Positions 1-8,810 of a stretch of DNA of 64,000 nt are shown piece by piece. Every line of letters begins with the position of its first letter. The stretch's first letter is position 1. Position numbers and translations under genes: made by a program. This DNA comes from an uncultured Bacteroides sp. (GTDB taxonomy: Bacteria > Bacteroidota > Bacteroidia > Bacteroidales > Bacteroidaceae): the NCBI RefSeq assembly GCF_963677715.1, contig NZ_OY782495.1, forward strand, positions 1,473,501 through 1,537,500, read 5' to 3'. The notes beneath the pieces were generated by a model, which saw nothing but the letters and a program-made list of their open reading frames with translations, had not been told where the DNA came from and did not search any database.

Positions 1-621
1 GTTGGGAATAAGAGTATAACACTTGGCGAGGCAGACAAAAATGAGTTGAAAGAAAAACAAAGTAGCGGTAATTGGAAAAAATATCTGATGTTCTCATTTG
101 GTAACGGGAACAAAGAACTCAAAGAAAAAGCAGAAAATAAAGGAGAACCTCAGGAAAAGATAAACCCGAAAGAAGTCCTCAAATTGACTGAAGAAACTAT
201 ATTGAAAAATTACATCATCGCTGATTGTTGCCACCCTATTCCAGGCGACGATGTGCTGGGGTATATAGATGAAAAAGGCCAAATCATTATTCATAAACGC
301 CAATGCCCGGTAGCCTCTAAATTGAAAAGCAATTACGGCAATCGAATCATAGCTACCAGCTGGGACACCCACAAAGCGCTCTCTTTTCTTGTCTATATTT
401 ATATTAAAGGCATTGACAGTATTGGCATTTTAAATGAGATAACACAAATTATTTCCCGCCAGCTAAACGTCAATATCCGTAATTTGAATATTGAAACAAA
501 TGATGGAATCTTTGAAGGGAAAATACAACTCTATGTTCATGATGTAGACGATGTGAAACAAATATGCGATAACCTACGTAAAGTAAACAATGTGAAATCG
601 GTTACCCGTATTGACGCATAA
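1..621 (+). CDS. RelA/SpoT family (p)ppGpp synthetase/hydrolase, C-terminal part
   Basis: The frame is open from base 1, so this is the 3' end of a gene that starts before the window; 206 codons are visible. The stretch ADCCHPIPGDDVLGYI followed by HKRQCP is the Cys-rich zinc-finger-like domain found near the C-terminus of long RelA/SpoT proteins. It is followed by an ACT domain (SFLVYIYIKGIDSIGIL to the end, VTRIDA). These regulatory domains control stringent-response alarmone synthesis and hydrolysis and contact the ribosome. The catalytic HD and synthetase domains and TGS lie outside the window, so RelA-type and SpoT-type cannot be separated here. The next gene is convergent, 33 bases away. 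Confidence 0.9.
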   Translation, partial: VGNKSITLGEADKNELKEKQSSGNWKKYLMFSFGNGNKELKEKAENKGEPQEKINPKEVLKLTEETILKNYIIADCCHPIPGDDVLGYIDEKGQIIIHKRQCPVASKLKSNYGNRIIATSWDTHKALSFLVYIYIKGIDSIGILNEITQIISRQLNVNIRNLNIETNDGIFEGKIQLYVHDVDDVKQICDNLRKVNNVKSVTRIDA

Positions 622-654
622 AACCAATCTAACAGATGCCAGTACAAAAAGAGA

Positions 655-1008
655 TTAAGATCCTGGCCTTCCATCCAACTCTTTTTTAATGGCTAACAAT
701 TCTTCCTTAAGACTCTTCAACCGGTCAATAATCTCAAAATTGCGCACAGTAGTCTCTTTATTATCTTTCAATTTTTGCCTGGCACCGGGTAAAGTCATCC
801 CTTTTTCTTTCACCAAATGATAAATCAGCTTGATCGTTTCCACATCTTCTTTACGATACTGACGTGTACCATGACCATTTTTCCTCGGTGTAATTTGAGG
901 AAATTCTTTTTCCCAAAAACGCAGTAACGATTCGTTGACATCAAACATTTGCGCTACCTCACTAATGGAATAGTACAATTTTAAGTCTTTATTGAAATTA
1001 GAAACCAT
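655..1008 (-). CDS. MerR family transcriptional regulator
   Basis: This 117-residue protein has a MerR-type winged helix-turn-helix at about residues 12-80: YYSISEVAQMFDVNESLLRFWEKEF, a basic segment (RKNGHGTRQYRKEDVETI), and a short C-terminal coiled coil (FEIIDRLKSLKEELLAIKKEL). It has no effector domain or metal-binding cysteines, so it is a minimal MerR-like DNA-binding protein. It follows the M23 peptidase gene by 35 bases in the same direction, and the two are probably co-transcribed. This pairing occurs in other Bacteroides as far as I recall. The regulated targets are not evident from the sequence. Confidence 0.88.
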   Translation of the reverse strand: MVSNFNKDLKLYYSISEVAQMFDVNESLLRFWEKEFPQITPRKNGHGTRQYRKEDVETIKLIYHLVKEKGMTLPGARQKLKDNKETTVRNFEIIDRLKSLKEELLAIKKELDGRPGS

Positions 1009-1043
1009 ACAATTTATCTCTTATTAAAATCATTCTGAGAAAA

Positions 1044-2012
1044 TTAATCGAATACTTTACCGTGGTTTGCAGCAATATGAATCATCTTTTCATAATTCTC
1101 GGCACTCAAATCCATGAAATAATAATTAACCGGATTAACCAATTCTCCTTTTACATGCACTTCGTAATGTAAATGGGGGCCGGTACTTCTTCCGGTATTT
1201 CCTACTCCTCCAATAACCTCACCACGAAGCACCTTTCGACCCAGTTTCGTACGGAAATCCCGCAAATGTGCGTATAACGTTCGATATCCAAAACCATGAT
1301 TTATTTCAATGGTATTACCATATTCTGTCTGCCAACCCATCTTCACCACGACTCCATCACCCGTTGCATAGACATTTGTGCCCGGATGTGCGGAAAAGTC
1401 CATCCCTCCATGAAACTTAGCCGTTCCGTAAATCGGATCTATGCGCATTCCATATCCTGAGGCCGTTTGCCGGAGATCTTTGTTAGACACAGGTTGAATA
1501 GCCGGAATACATTTCAGCATTTCATCATGTTTCTTGCACATCTCTACCACATCATCAAACGATTTGGATTGTATATAGATCTGTTTGCTAAGCAAGTCCA
1601 TCTTTTGAGTCGTATTTACCACCAATGCCGAGTTGGCCATACCCATTAACTGTTCGTATCGGTTCGTACCGCTGTAACCGGCTTTACGAATAGCCGGAGA
1701 GATGGGATCGGCCTGAAAAATAACCCTGTACAAATTATCATCGCGTTGCTGAACATCTTGCAGTACCCCCAAAGCCTCGTCGAGGCGGTGAGAAAGTACG
1801 TTATATTGGGCCAGCAACCGACTGTTCTCTTTTCTCAACTCTTTCTCTGATGGCGAGCCGAAAAGAAGAAGCAAGATGATAAAAGCACCTGCTCCCAGCC
1901 CCATGCCGACAAATAGCCTTCGAAGAATACTCAGTGCTCGCTGCCGAACAGTAGGATATATCCTGTCGTAAGTCTGTGTTTGCGGGTTATAAATGTAGTA
2001 AACTTTGCGCAT
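1044..2012 (-). CDS. M23 family metallopeptidase, membrane anchored
   Basis: This 322-residue protein has a transmembrane helix at about residues 33-53 after a positively charged N-terminus, then a coiled coil (about 55-90). The C-terminal LytM/M23 domain carries its zinc ligands in HGGMDFS (His201, Asp205) and HLHYEV (His280, His282). Such proteins cut peptide cross-links in peptidoglycan or activate amidases during growth and division, in the periplasm. The zinc motifs look intact, so it may be an active endopeptidase. A candidate -7 box (TATTTTTG on the minus strand, 2042-2049) lies 30 bases upstream, back to back with the alaS promoter. Confidence 0.92.
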   Translation of the reverse strand: MRKVYYIYNPQTQTYDRIYPTVRQRALSILRRLFVGMGLGAGAFIILLLLFGSPSEKELRKENSRLLAQYNVLSHRLDEALGVLQDVQQRDDNLYRVIFQADPISPAIRKAGYSGTNRYEQLMGMANSALVVNTTQKMDLLSKQIYIQSKSFDDVVEMCKKHDEMLKCIPAIQPVSNKDLRQTASGYGMRIDPIYGTAKFHGGMDFSAHPGTNVYATGDGVVVKMGWQTEYGNTIEINHGFGYRTLYAHLRDFRTKLGRKVLRGEVIGGVGNTGRSTGPHLHYEVHVKGELVNPVNYYFMDLSAENYEKMIHIAANHGKVFD

Positions 2013-2060
2013 TAAGGAAAATATTTCGAATAATAATAGGGCAAAAATAATAAAACGAGC

Positions 2061-2068
2061 TATCTTTG
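2061..2068 (+). promoter_or_regulatory. alaS promoter -7 box
   Basis: TATCTTTG matches the Bacteroides -7 consensus TAnnTTTG. No TTG is visible 19-20 bases upstream. It predicts a start near 2075 and a leader of about 140 nt before the alaS start at 2217. Confidence 0.6.
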
Positions 2069-2216
2069 CACATCTTTTTTTAGAATATTAACCTCAAAGA
2101 CGTTCTAAGTTGCAAGTCCTGAAGTAGTTGTTTCTTCAAGAATGATGAAATTATTCGCATAACTATAGATGCACGCTCAATACTTAGAGCCTGAATATTA
2201 TAACCGAAATAGAAGT

Positions 2217-4835
2217 ATGTTGACTGCAAAAGAGATCAGAGATTCTTTCAAGATTTTTTTCGATTCTAAAGGACACCAGATTGTACCTTCGGCACCGATG
2301 GTGATAAAAGACGACCCAACCCTGATGTTTACGAACGCCGGAATGAATCAATTTAAAGATATCATCCTGGGTAACCATCCGGCAAAATATAAAAGAGTGG
2401 CCGACTCGCAAAAGTGCCTCCGCGTAAGTGGAAAGCACAACGACTTGGAAGAAGTGGGGCACGACACTTATCATCATACCATGTTCGAGATGCTTGGCAA
2501 CTGGTCGTTTGGCGATTATTTCAAGAAAGAAGCCATTGAGTGGGCATGGGAATACTTGGTAGAAGTGTTAAAACTTGATCCGACTCTTCTTTACGCCACT
2601 GTATTTGAAGGAAACAAGGAAGAGGGATTGGAACGCGACAACGAAGCTGCTGCTATTTGGGGACAGTTTTTACCGGCGGATCATATCATTAACGGAAATA
2701 AGCACGATAACTTCTGGGAGATGGGTGATACCGGCCCTTGCGGACCGTGTTCCGAAATCCACATTGATTTGCGTAGTGATGCCGAACGTGCTGCCATCAG
2801 CGGCCTTTCGCTGGTTAATCAAAGTCACCCGCAAGTGATTGAAATATGGAACCTCGTGTTCATGCAATACAATAGAAAGGCCGATGGAAGCCTTGAAGGC
2901 CTACCTGCTAAGGTAATTGACACCGGCATGGGCTTTGAACGCCTCTGCATGGCACTACAGAAAAAAACATCGAACTATGACACCGACGTTTTTCAACCGA
3001 TTATTAAGGTAATAGCTCAGATGGCCGGAACAGTATACGGCAAAGAGACGCAAAACGACATTGCTATGAGGGTGATTGCCGACCACATACGTACCATTTC
3101 TTTTTCCATTACAGACGGACAATTGCCTTCGAATGCAAAAGCAGGATACGTTATCCGCCGCATTCTTCGCCGTGCCGTGCGCTACGGATACACTTTCCTC
3201 AACCAAAAGCAAGCTTTTATGTATCGGCTACTGCCGGTATTGATTGAAAGTATGGGCGATGCTTATCCGGAACTAATCGCACAACGGGAATTGATTGAAA
3301 AAGTGGTTAAGGAAGAAGAGGAATCTTTCCTTCGCACACTGGAAACCGGTATCCGCCTGCTCGATAAGACCATGAGCGATACTAAATCGGCTGGAAAGTC
3401 GACCATCAGCGGAAAAGATGCCTTTACGTTATACGATACCTTCGGCTTCCCTCTCGACCTTACCGAACTTATCCTTCGTGAGAACGAGATGACCGTGGAC
3501 ATAGAAGAATTCAATGCCGAAATGCAGATACAAAAAGCGCGCGCACGAAACGCCGCTGCCGTAGAAACAGGTGACTGGATTACGCTGAAAGAAGGAACAA
3601 CGGCATTTGTGGGATACGATTATACGGAATATGAAGTTTCGATTCTTCGCTACCGCCAAGTGAAACAAAAGAATCAGACTCTTTATCAACTGGTGCTGGA
3701 CAGCACTCCATTCTATGCTGAAAGCGGCGGACAGGTAGGTGATACGGGCGTTATAGTCAGCGAGTTCGAAACCATCGAAGTGATTGACACGAAGAAAGAA
3801 AACAATCTGCCGGTTCACATCACTAAAAAGCTACCTGCAAATATAGAAGCACCGATGATGGCTTGTGTAGACACCGACAAGCGGGCTGCCAGCGCTGCCA
3901 ATCACTCGGCTACACACTTACTGGACGAAGCCCTTCGCGAAGTGCTTGGCGGACATGTAGAACAAAAAGGCTCTTTGGTTACTCCGGACTCTTTACGATT
4001 TGACTTTTCACACTTCCAGAAAGTAACCGATGAAGAAATCCGCAGGGTAGAACACATAGTAAATGCTAAGATCCGTGCCAACATACCGCTTACGGAATAT
4101 CGCAACATCCCCATTGCCGACGCCAAAGAGCTGGGTGCAATCGCCCTCTTCGGCGAAAAATATGGTGATGAGGTTCGCGTAATTCAGTTTGGCAAATCGA
4201 TAGAGTTTTGTGGTGGAACCCATGTGCAAGCTACCGGAAACATCGGGATAATGAAGATCATATCCGAAAGTTCGGTTGCGGCAGGTGTGCGACGCATTGA
4301 AGCCTATACGGGTGCTAAGGTAGAAGAGATGCTTGATACCATTCAAGACACGCTAACCGACCTGAAAGCCTTATTCAATAACACACCCGATCTGGCCATA
4401 GCCATCCGGAAGTATATTGAAGAAAATGCCGGACTGAAGAAGCAGGTGGATGAGTTCATGAAAGAGAAAGAGGCCGTAATCAAAGAAAGCTTGCTAAAGA
4501 GCATGCAAGAGATTAATGGAATTAAAGTGATAAAAACCTGTCTGCCCATTCCGGCCGAAACAATTAAAAACATTGCCTTTCAACTACGCGGAGAGATAAC
4601 GGAAAGCCTCTTCTTTGTAGCCGGAAGCATTGATAACCAAAAGCCATTCTTAACAGTTATGCTAAGCGACAACCTTGTTGCCTCCGGAATGAATGCCGGC
4701 AAACTGGTAAAAGAAGCAGCCAGACTGATTCAGGGTGGCGGTGGCGGCCAGGCTCACTTTGCCACAGCCGGAGGAAAAAACGCCGACGAGCTGAATGCTG
4801 CCGTAGACAAAGTAATAAAGCTGGCTGGAATCTGA
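2217..4835 (+). CDS. alaS: Alanyl-tRNA synthetase
   Basis: This enzyme charges tRNA-Ala with alanine and hydrolyses mischarged Ser/Gly-tRNA-Ala. Motifs are complete: the catalytic region [11 protein letters not shown] and [11 protein letters not shown], the editing-domain zinc ligands in [12 protein letters not shown] and [13 protein letters not shown], and a C-terminal DHHA1-type glycine-rich segment ([15 protein letters not shown]). The reading frame is open from an ATG at 2169 (888 residues). I prefer the ATG at 2217 because the product [15 protein letters not shown] then begins as AlaRS proteins usually do and has a typical length of 872 residues. The gene stands alone. Its stop codon falls inside the left edge of repeat element copy A. 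Confidence 0.97.
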   Translation: MLTAKEIRDSFKIFFDSKGHQIVPSAPMVIKDDPTLMFTNAGMNQFKDIILGNHPAKYKRVADSQKCLRVSGKHNDLEEVGHDTYHHTMFEMLGNWSFGDYFKKEAIEWAWEYLVEVLKLDPTLLYATVFEGNKEEGLERDNEAAAIWGQFLPADHIINGNKHDNFWEMGDTGPCGPCSEIHIDLRSDAERAAISGLSLVNQSHPQVIEIWNLVFMQYNRKADGSLEGLPAKVIDTGMGFERLCMALQKKTSNYDTDVFQPIIKVIAQMAGTVYGKETQNDIAMRVIADHIRTISFSITDGQLPSNAKAGYVIRRILRRAVRYGYTFLNQKQAFMYRLLPVLIESMGDAYPELIAQRELIEKVVKEEEESFLRTLETGIRLLDKTMSDTKSAGKSTISGKDAFTLYDTFGFPLDLTELILRENEMTVDIEEFNAEMQIQKARARNAAAVETGDWITLKEGTTAFVGYDYTEYEVSILRYRQVKQKNQTLYQLVLDSTPFYAESGGQVGDTGVIVSEFETIEVIDTKKENNLPVHITKKLPANIEAPMMACVDTDKRAASAANHSATHLLDEALREVLGGHVEQKGSLVTPDSLRFDFSHFQKVTDEEIRRVEHIVNAKIRANIPLTEYRNIPIADAKELGAIALFGEKYGDEVRVIQFGKSIEFCGGTHVQATGNIGIMKIISESSVAAGVRRIEAYTGAKVEEMLDTIQDTLTDLKALFNNTPDLAIAIRKYIEENAGLKKQVDEFMKEKEAVIKESLLKSMQEINGIKVIKTCLPIPAETIKNIAFQLRGEITESLFFVAGSIDNQKPFLTVMLSDNLVASGMNAGKLVKEAARLIQGGGGGQAHFATAGGKNADELNAAVDKVIKLAGI

Positions 4836-4853
4836 AAATAATCAACCGAAAGC

Positions 4854-4884
4854 TTGCATTGAACGTTGTAATGTAGTATATTTG
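4854..4884 (+). promoter_or_regulatory. Promoter of small RNA A
   Basis: TTG at 4854-4856, then 20 bases, then TATATTTG at 4877-4884: a good match to the Bacteroides sigma consensus. The spacing is identical to that at 49414-49444 in copy B. Confidence 0.75.
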
Positions 4885-4890
4885 TAATAC

Positions 4891-4957
4891 TTAAATTAAA
4901 GTAACTTCAAATTAGATTGAGATAGAAGAGAGTGCCCACAGGCGCTCTCTTTTTTTT
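4891..4957 (+). ncRNA. Candidate small RNA A (about 67 nt)
   Basis: The start is inferred seven bases after the -7 box. The 3' end is an intrinsic terminator: a 10-bp stem (4927-4936 with 4941-4950, loop CACA) followed by eight T. The single G:U pair (U4933 with G4944) forms only in plus-strand RNA, which supports this direction. No open frame with a start fits. The 5' half shares AAAGTA, TTCA and ATTAGA at the same spacing with the RNA of copy B, while the terminator stems differ in sequence. This indicates a paralogous family whose conserved part is the unpaired 5' region. It might belong to the paralogous sRNA family (FopS) reported in B. thetaiotaomicron; I cannot compare the sequences. 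Confidence 0.7.
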
Positions 4958-4963
4958 GTTATC

Positions 4964-5073
4964 ACGGTGCAAAAAGAGTCAAAGCACCCTTGTTTCGAGG
5001 TAAAAGGACGGTGCAATTTTCCCCAAATGACGGTGCAATCCGGTCGGAAAGACGGTTGCACTTTTCAAAAATG
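4964..5073 (+). repeat. Tandem array of five 22-bp units, copy A
   Basis: Units begin at 4964, 4986, 5008, 5030 and 5052, exactly 22 bp apart. Four begin ACGGTGCAA or ACGGTTGCA; the second (ACCCTTGTT) is degenerate, as is the second unit in copy B. The remaining 13 bases of each unit are looser and tend to be T-rich, then CAAA/AAAG. After unit 5 an inverted TGCAACCG (5072-5079) can pair with CGGTTGCA (5053-5060). A 22-bp period is not a multiple of three, so this is not coding, and it is about two turns of the DNA helix. Confidence 0.8.
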
Positions 5074-5243
5074 CAACCGGGAAAAGAAAAAACTCAATGA
5101 TGAATGACAAAAACATCCCGTACTTTCTCCAGTCGAAGCTTGGAAGCTCGCAGATAAGCGGAAAGAGTTAAGAAAGAATAAATCTGCTCTTGACAAAAAG
5201 GACCTTCCGTATGTCATACTGTAACGATAAGAGAATCGGCTTT

Positions 5244-6662
5244 TTATTCAAGCTGCTGCTTCGGATAATTAACCAAATACAACGTATCCGTGGCACGGGT
5301 AAAAGCCGTGTACAGCCAACGAAAATAATCAGACGTAAGCTGTTCTTCGCTTATGTATCCCTGATCCAGAAAAACATTTCGCCATTGCCCTCCCTGTGCC
5401 TTGTGGCAGGTAATGGCATAAGCATACTTCACCTGCAAAGCGTTGTAGTATGGATCGGCTTTCATCTTCTTCATCCGCTCCCGTTTCAGGCTAATATCGG
5501 CATAATCTTCTAACACGCTATAAAACAACTTATCATTCTCCGCTTTCGGCAAAGCAGGCGAATCCGTATGCAATGTATCGAGAATCACATTCGCCTCTAA
5601 CTCAAAATCCCCGTAATCGGGAAACGAAAGCACCACTTCGGCAAAGCGAAAGCCATAAAGCTCCCGCGTTCTCCTCACCCGGCGCACCATCGCTATCTCA
5701 CCATTCGCAATAAATTCCATCTCCTTATACGGCTCCGTCCAGTAATAATTGTTTTTTGCCACCATCAGAAAATCGCCCGTATTCAGTTCATCCTCCCGAT
5801 AAAGAATCGAATTGCGTACTCCGTTATTATAGATGTTGGCACGTTTGTTCGAACGGCACACCACAATCGTTTCCTCCATGCCGTCGCGGTCATAGCAAGT
5901 GGTCAGCGCCTCTATCAATTCATCTCCGGGTATCGAACGAATATCGGCAAAGCCGGTCAACTTTATTTTCGGAAACGAAGCAAACTTTTCTTCAGCAATC
6001 AGTCTACGCAACTCGGTAGCATTATACAACACCCCCGAATCCTGAGTTTGACGAACCACCTGAGTCAGATTCATCTCACGCACCTCCAACCCATATCCTC
6101 TTAATACATCCGAAGAAAGTGCAGGCCCCTGCACTTCGCCCACCGGCGGAAGCTGAGCCGTATCTCCCATCAGCAACAATCTACATCCAGTGCCCGAATA
6201 AACAAATTGCATCAAGTCATCGAGCAACCGCCCGGTACCAAACACAGCCCCCGAAAGCCCCGCATTAGAAATCATAGATGCCTCATCCACAATAAATAAT
6301 GTGTGCGCGCTCAAATTATCATTCACCGAGAAATTGTTCACCTCATTAGAAAATGACTGCTGCCTGTATATCTTCTTATGTATTGTAAAAGCAGCATGCC
6401 CGGCATAAGCCGAAAACACCTTTGCCGCACGCCCTGTGGGTGCCAACAATACAGATCTCTGCTGCAAGGCATCCATCGTTTTCACCAAAGCTCCGATAAG
6501 TGATGTTTTACCTGTCCCCGCATATCCCCTGAGCACAAATACAGCATCATTCTTAGGCAATAAGAGGAACTCTGCCAATGAATTAACAGCCATTTCCTGC
6601 TCCAAAGTTGGATCATAAGGAAAATTTTCCTTAATTTGTCGTTCTAAATAGTTATTTATCAT
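5244..6662 (-). CDS. RecD-like ATP-dependent DNA helicase
   Basis: This 472-residue superfamily 1 helicase has Walker A GYAGTGKTS (about residues 45-53), Walker B VDEASM, a motif III-like GDTAQLPPVG, and a C-terminal UvrD_C_2 segment YAITCHKAQGGQW near residue 427. It resembles the RecD/exonuclease V alpha helicase core without the long N-terminal extension of RecD2. It probably unwinds DNA 5' to 3' during repair. It stands alone between the composite element and a divergent gene, with no recB or recC neighbour, so I do not call it a RecBCD subunit. The nuclease part is absent. Confidence 0.88.
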   Translation of the reverse strand: MINNYLERQIKENFPYDPTLEQEMAVNSLAEFLLLPKNDAVFVLRGYAGTGKTSLIGALVKTMDALQQRSVLLAPTGRAAKVFSAYAGHAAFTIHKKIYRQQSFSNEVNNFSVNDNLSAHTLFIVDEASMISNAGLSGAVFGTGRLLDDLMQFVYSGTGCRLLLMGDTAQLPPVGEVQGPALSSDVLRGYGLEVREMNLTQVVRQTQDSGVLYNATELRRLIAEEKFASFPKIKLTGFADIRSIPGDELIEALTTCYDRDGMEETIVVCRSNKRANIYNNGVRNSILYREDELNTGDFLMVAKNNYYWTEPYKEMEFIANGEIAMVRRVRRTRELYGFRFAEVVLSFPDYGDFELEANVILDTLHTDSPALPKAENDKLFYSVLEDYADISLKRERMKKMKADPYYNALQVKYAYAITCHKAQGGQWRNVFLDQGYISEEQLTSDYFRWLYTAFTRATDTLYLVNYPKQQLE

Positions 6663-6715
6663 TTCTATACGAGAAAAAAGTTCCCTTAACTATCGCTAAT
6701 TAGATTTATTTCTTT

Positions 6716-6723
6716 TAATTTTG
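6716..6723 (+). promoter_or_regulatory. -7 box upstream of the 6760 gene
   Basis: TAATTTTG matches TAnnTTTG. It implies transcription from about 6730, which places the upstream TTG start at 6721 in front of the transcript and supports the ATG at 6760. Confidence 0.5.
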
Positions 6724-6759
6724 CGCTACGAATATAAACTAAAAAAAAACATATTTATC

Positions 6760-7446
6760 ATGAAAGCTGTAATTAATACCTTATTAGGTCTTTGCGTGTG
6801 CGTACTTGTATACATTTGCTATGCAAGCGTCATGGGTCCTATCAAGTTTGAAAGTGAGAAAAAAATCAGAGACAAACAAGTGATTGCTCGTTTGATTGAC
6901 ATTCGTAAAGCTCAGCAAGAATTTCGTATGCGCAACGATGGCAAATACACAGCAAGCTTTGATACTTTAATTAATTTCGTGAAGACCCAGAAAATTCCTT
7001 TCGTGATGAAAGAAGGCATTCTTTCTGACAAACAGCTGGAAGACGGCATGACAGAAAAAAAAGCAATGTCCCTTATTAATAAAGCAAAGAAAACAGGTAA
7101 CTGGTCAGAAGTTAAGGCAGCCGGTCTTGAACACTTCACACGTGACACAATGTGGGTAGCCGTAATGGATACCATCTTCTCTAAAGGTTTCAATGCAGAT
7201 TCCTTGCAATATGTTCCTTTCGGAGAAGGTGCTAAATTTGAGATGGCAACCAAAAGTAGCAACACTAAATCAGGAGCTCCTATCTACCTGCTTGAAGTTA
7301 AAACTCCTTATGAAACTTATCTGAAAGGCCTTGATAAACAAGAAATTGCAAACTTAAAGGACATAGAAAACAAGTTAGGCAAATATCCCGGTTTAATGGT
7401 AGGTTCTCTTGATACTCCCAATAACAATGCCGGTAACTGGGAATAA
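6760..7446 (+). CDS. Membrane-anchored protein of unknown function
   Basis: I do not recognise the family with certainty. From the ATG at 6760 the 228-residue product begins MKAVINTLLGLCVCVLVYI, a single transmembrane helix. A charged, helical region follows (ESEKKIRDKQVIARLIDIRK), then AQQEFRMRNDGKYTASFDTL, which recalls pseudopilin-like proteins where a long helix leads into a small soluble domain. The rest is soluble and probably periplasmic. It is followed 15 bases later by a DUF3822 gene and then rsmD, all on the same strand, so the three probably form one transcript. The frame is open upstream to 6721, but the -7 box at 6716-6723 argues against that start. Confidence 0.8.
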   Translation: MKAVINTLLGLCVCVLVYICYASVMGPIKFESEKKIRDKQVIARLIDIRKAQQEFRMRNDGKYTASFDTLINFVKTQKIPFVMKEGILSDKQLEDGMTEKKAMSLINKAKKTGNWSEVKAAGLEHFTRDTMWVAVMDTIFSKGFNADSLQYVPFGEGAKFEMATKSSNTKSGAPIYLLEVKTPYETYLKGLDKQEIANLKDIENKLGKYPGLMVGSLDTPNNNAGNWE

Positions 7447-7461
7447 TATCAATAAACAAAC

Positions 7462-8259
7462 ATGCCCGAAAGAGCGATTATAGAAAACATCGATTTTAGT
7501 AAATCGGATCAATATACACTATCCATCCGTCTTAGTACGGATGGATTTTCTTTTTCTGTATATAACCCGCTTCAGAATGGTTCTACTCTTTTTTCAGAGA
7601 TACAGATAGAACCATCATTATCACTCACAGCTAATCTGAAACAAGTATTTCGTGAATCAGAACTATTCAATCACCCTTACAAGCGAGTAAATATAGTGAT
7701 GACAGGAAAAAGGTTCACCATGGTTCCTTTCGAGCTATTTGAAGACGAGCAAACAGAGATTATATTCTATCATAACCAGCAAAAAAGAGAAAACGAAATT
7801 GTACTTTACAACATCCTAAAGAAAAATAACATAGCTGTTATTTTCGGTATGGACAAAAGTGCGCATCAATTTCTAAGTGAACAATATCCCCAAGCTAGAT
7901 TTTACTCTCAAGTCACGCCTCTGGCCGAATATTTTTCAGTTAAAAGCAAGCTGGGTAACAACAAAAAAATATATGCCCATATACACCATAATACAATGGA
8001 CATATACGCCTACGAGCACGGACATCTTTTACTTGCCAATTCTTTTGAATGTAAAGAAACAGAAGACCGCATTTATTATTTGTTGTATATCTGGAAGCAA
8101 TTAGATTTTAATCAGGAAAGAGATGAGTTGCACCTTACAGGATCAATCAGCGACAAAGAAAGATTAACAAAAGAGCTACGAAAGTTTGTCTCACAAGTCT
8201 TCATCATTCCTCAAAGTACATTTACCGACATTCAAACATTAACATCATGCGAGTTATAA
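7462..8259 (+). CDS. DUF3822 family protein
   Basis: This is a 265-residue soluble protein without signal peptide or membrane segment. It begins MPERAIIENIDFSKSDQYTLSIRLSTDGFSF, typical of DUF3822 proteins of Bacteroidetes, which I recall sitting directly before rsmD. The beta-strand-rich start and repeated hydrophobic strands (LSIRLSTDGFSFSV, YAHIHHNTMDIYAYEHGHLL) suggest an actin/sugar-kinase-like fold, but this is only an impression. No catalytic motif stands out. Its end overlaps rsmD by 13 bases, which implies translational coupling. The function is unknown; a link to ribosome maturation is inference from position only. Confidence 0.8.
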   Translation: MPERAIIENIDFSKSDQYTLSIRLSTDGFSFSVYNPLQNGSTLFSEIQIEPSLSLTANLKQVFRESELFNHPYKRVNIVMTGKRFTMVPFELFEDEQTEIIFYHNQQKRENEIVLYNILKKNNIAVIFGMDKSAHQFLSEQYPQARFYSQVTPLAEYFSVKSKLGNNKKIYAHIHHNTMDIYAYEHGHLLLANSFECKETEDRIYYLLYIWKQLDFNQERDELHLTGSISDKERLTKELRKFVSQVFIIPQSTFTDIQTLTSCEL

Positions 8260-8810
8260 GCGGAATATATAAAAAAAGAAGGTTTGTTATACCCAAAACC
8301 TTTAAAGCACGACCTACGACGGATTTTGCCAAAGAGAATTTATTTAATGTGCTATATAAATACGTTGACTTCAGTGACGGAGTATCTGCCCTCGACCTCT
8401 TTTCAGGCACGGGAAGCATTAGCCTAGAACTCGTATCTCGCGGCTGCGACAAAGTGATCAGCATTGAAAAAGAAGGTGTCCATCATGCTTTTATTTGCAA
8501 AGTAATGGCCGAAGTGAAAACAGACAAATGCATACCCATTCGCGGAGACGTATTTAGATTTATCAATAGTACAAAAGAACAATTCGATTTCATATTTGCC
8601 GACCCTCCCTATGAGTTGAAAGAACTGGATACAATTCCCGATCTGATTTTCAAGAATAAGCTACTAAAAGAAGGAGGTCTGTTCATCCTCGAACATGGAA
8701 AGAATAATAACTTCGAAACCCATCCTTGTTTTATCGAAAGAAGAATATACGGAAGTGTAAACTTTACTCTCTTTTCGTCAGAGCAACGGGGAGAGGAGAC
8801 GCACGACTGA
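8247..8810 (+). CDS. rsmD: 16S rRNA (guanine-966-N2)-methyltransferase RsmD
   Basis: A SAM-dependent Rossmann methyltransferase of 187 residues. It begins MRVISGIYKKRRF, has ARPTTDFAKENLFNVL near residue 22, the SAM-binding LDLFSGTGSISLELVSRG, and the N6/N2-amino methyltransferase motif IV as FADPPYE (about residue 112). It methylates G966 (E. coli numbering) of 16S rRNA in the small subunit. It overlaps the DUF3822 gene by 13 bases upstream, and its 3' end overlaps the convergent cardiolipin synthase gene by 33 bases. Confidence 0.94.
   Translation: MRVISGIYKKRRFVIPKTFKARPTTDFAKENLFNVLYKYVDFSDGVSALDLFSGTGSISLELVSRGCDKVISIEKEGVHHAFICKVMAEVKTDKCIPIRGDVFRFINSTKEQFDFIFADPPYELKELDTIPDLIFKNKLLKEGGLFILEHGKNNNFETHPCFIERRIYGSVNFTLFSSEQRGEETHD

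Larger units (their letters stand above)
4832..5203 (+). repeat. Composite non-coding element, copy A (small RNA + 22-bp array + conserved tail)
   Basis: This 408-bp stretch without a gene (4836-5243) holds a segment that recurs at 49392-49765. In order: CTGAA, then CCGAA-AGCTTG, a promoter, a roughly 67-nt RNA with terminator, five 22-bp tandem units, about 110 bp of weaker similarity, and the identical 13-mer CTCTTGACAAAAA (5187-5199). From unit 1 to that 13-mer is 223 bp here and 224 bp in copy B. It lies between the 3' ends of alaS and the convergent RecD-like gene. Edges are approximate and no flanking target-site duplication was recognised. Confidence 0.75.

Noticed and set aside
2169-2216. 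Upstream ATG of alaS (16 extra residues)
   Set aside because: The extension does not look like the AlaRS N-terminus; the ATG at 2217 gives the usual start and length.
4964-5073. CRISPR array in the phased repeats
   Set aside because: The repeats are contiguous 22-bp units with only about 9 conserved bases and no constant repeat plus unique spacer pattern, and there are no cas genes.
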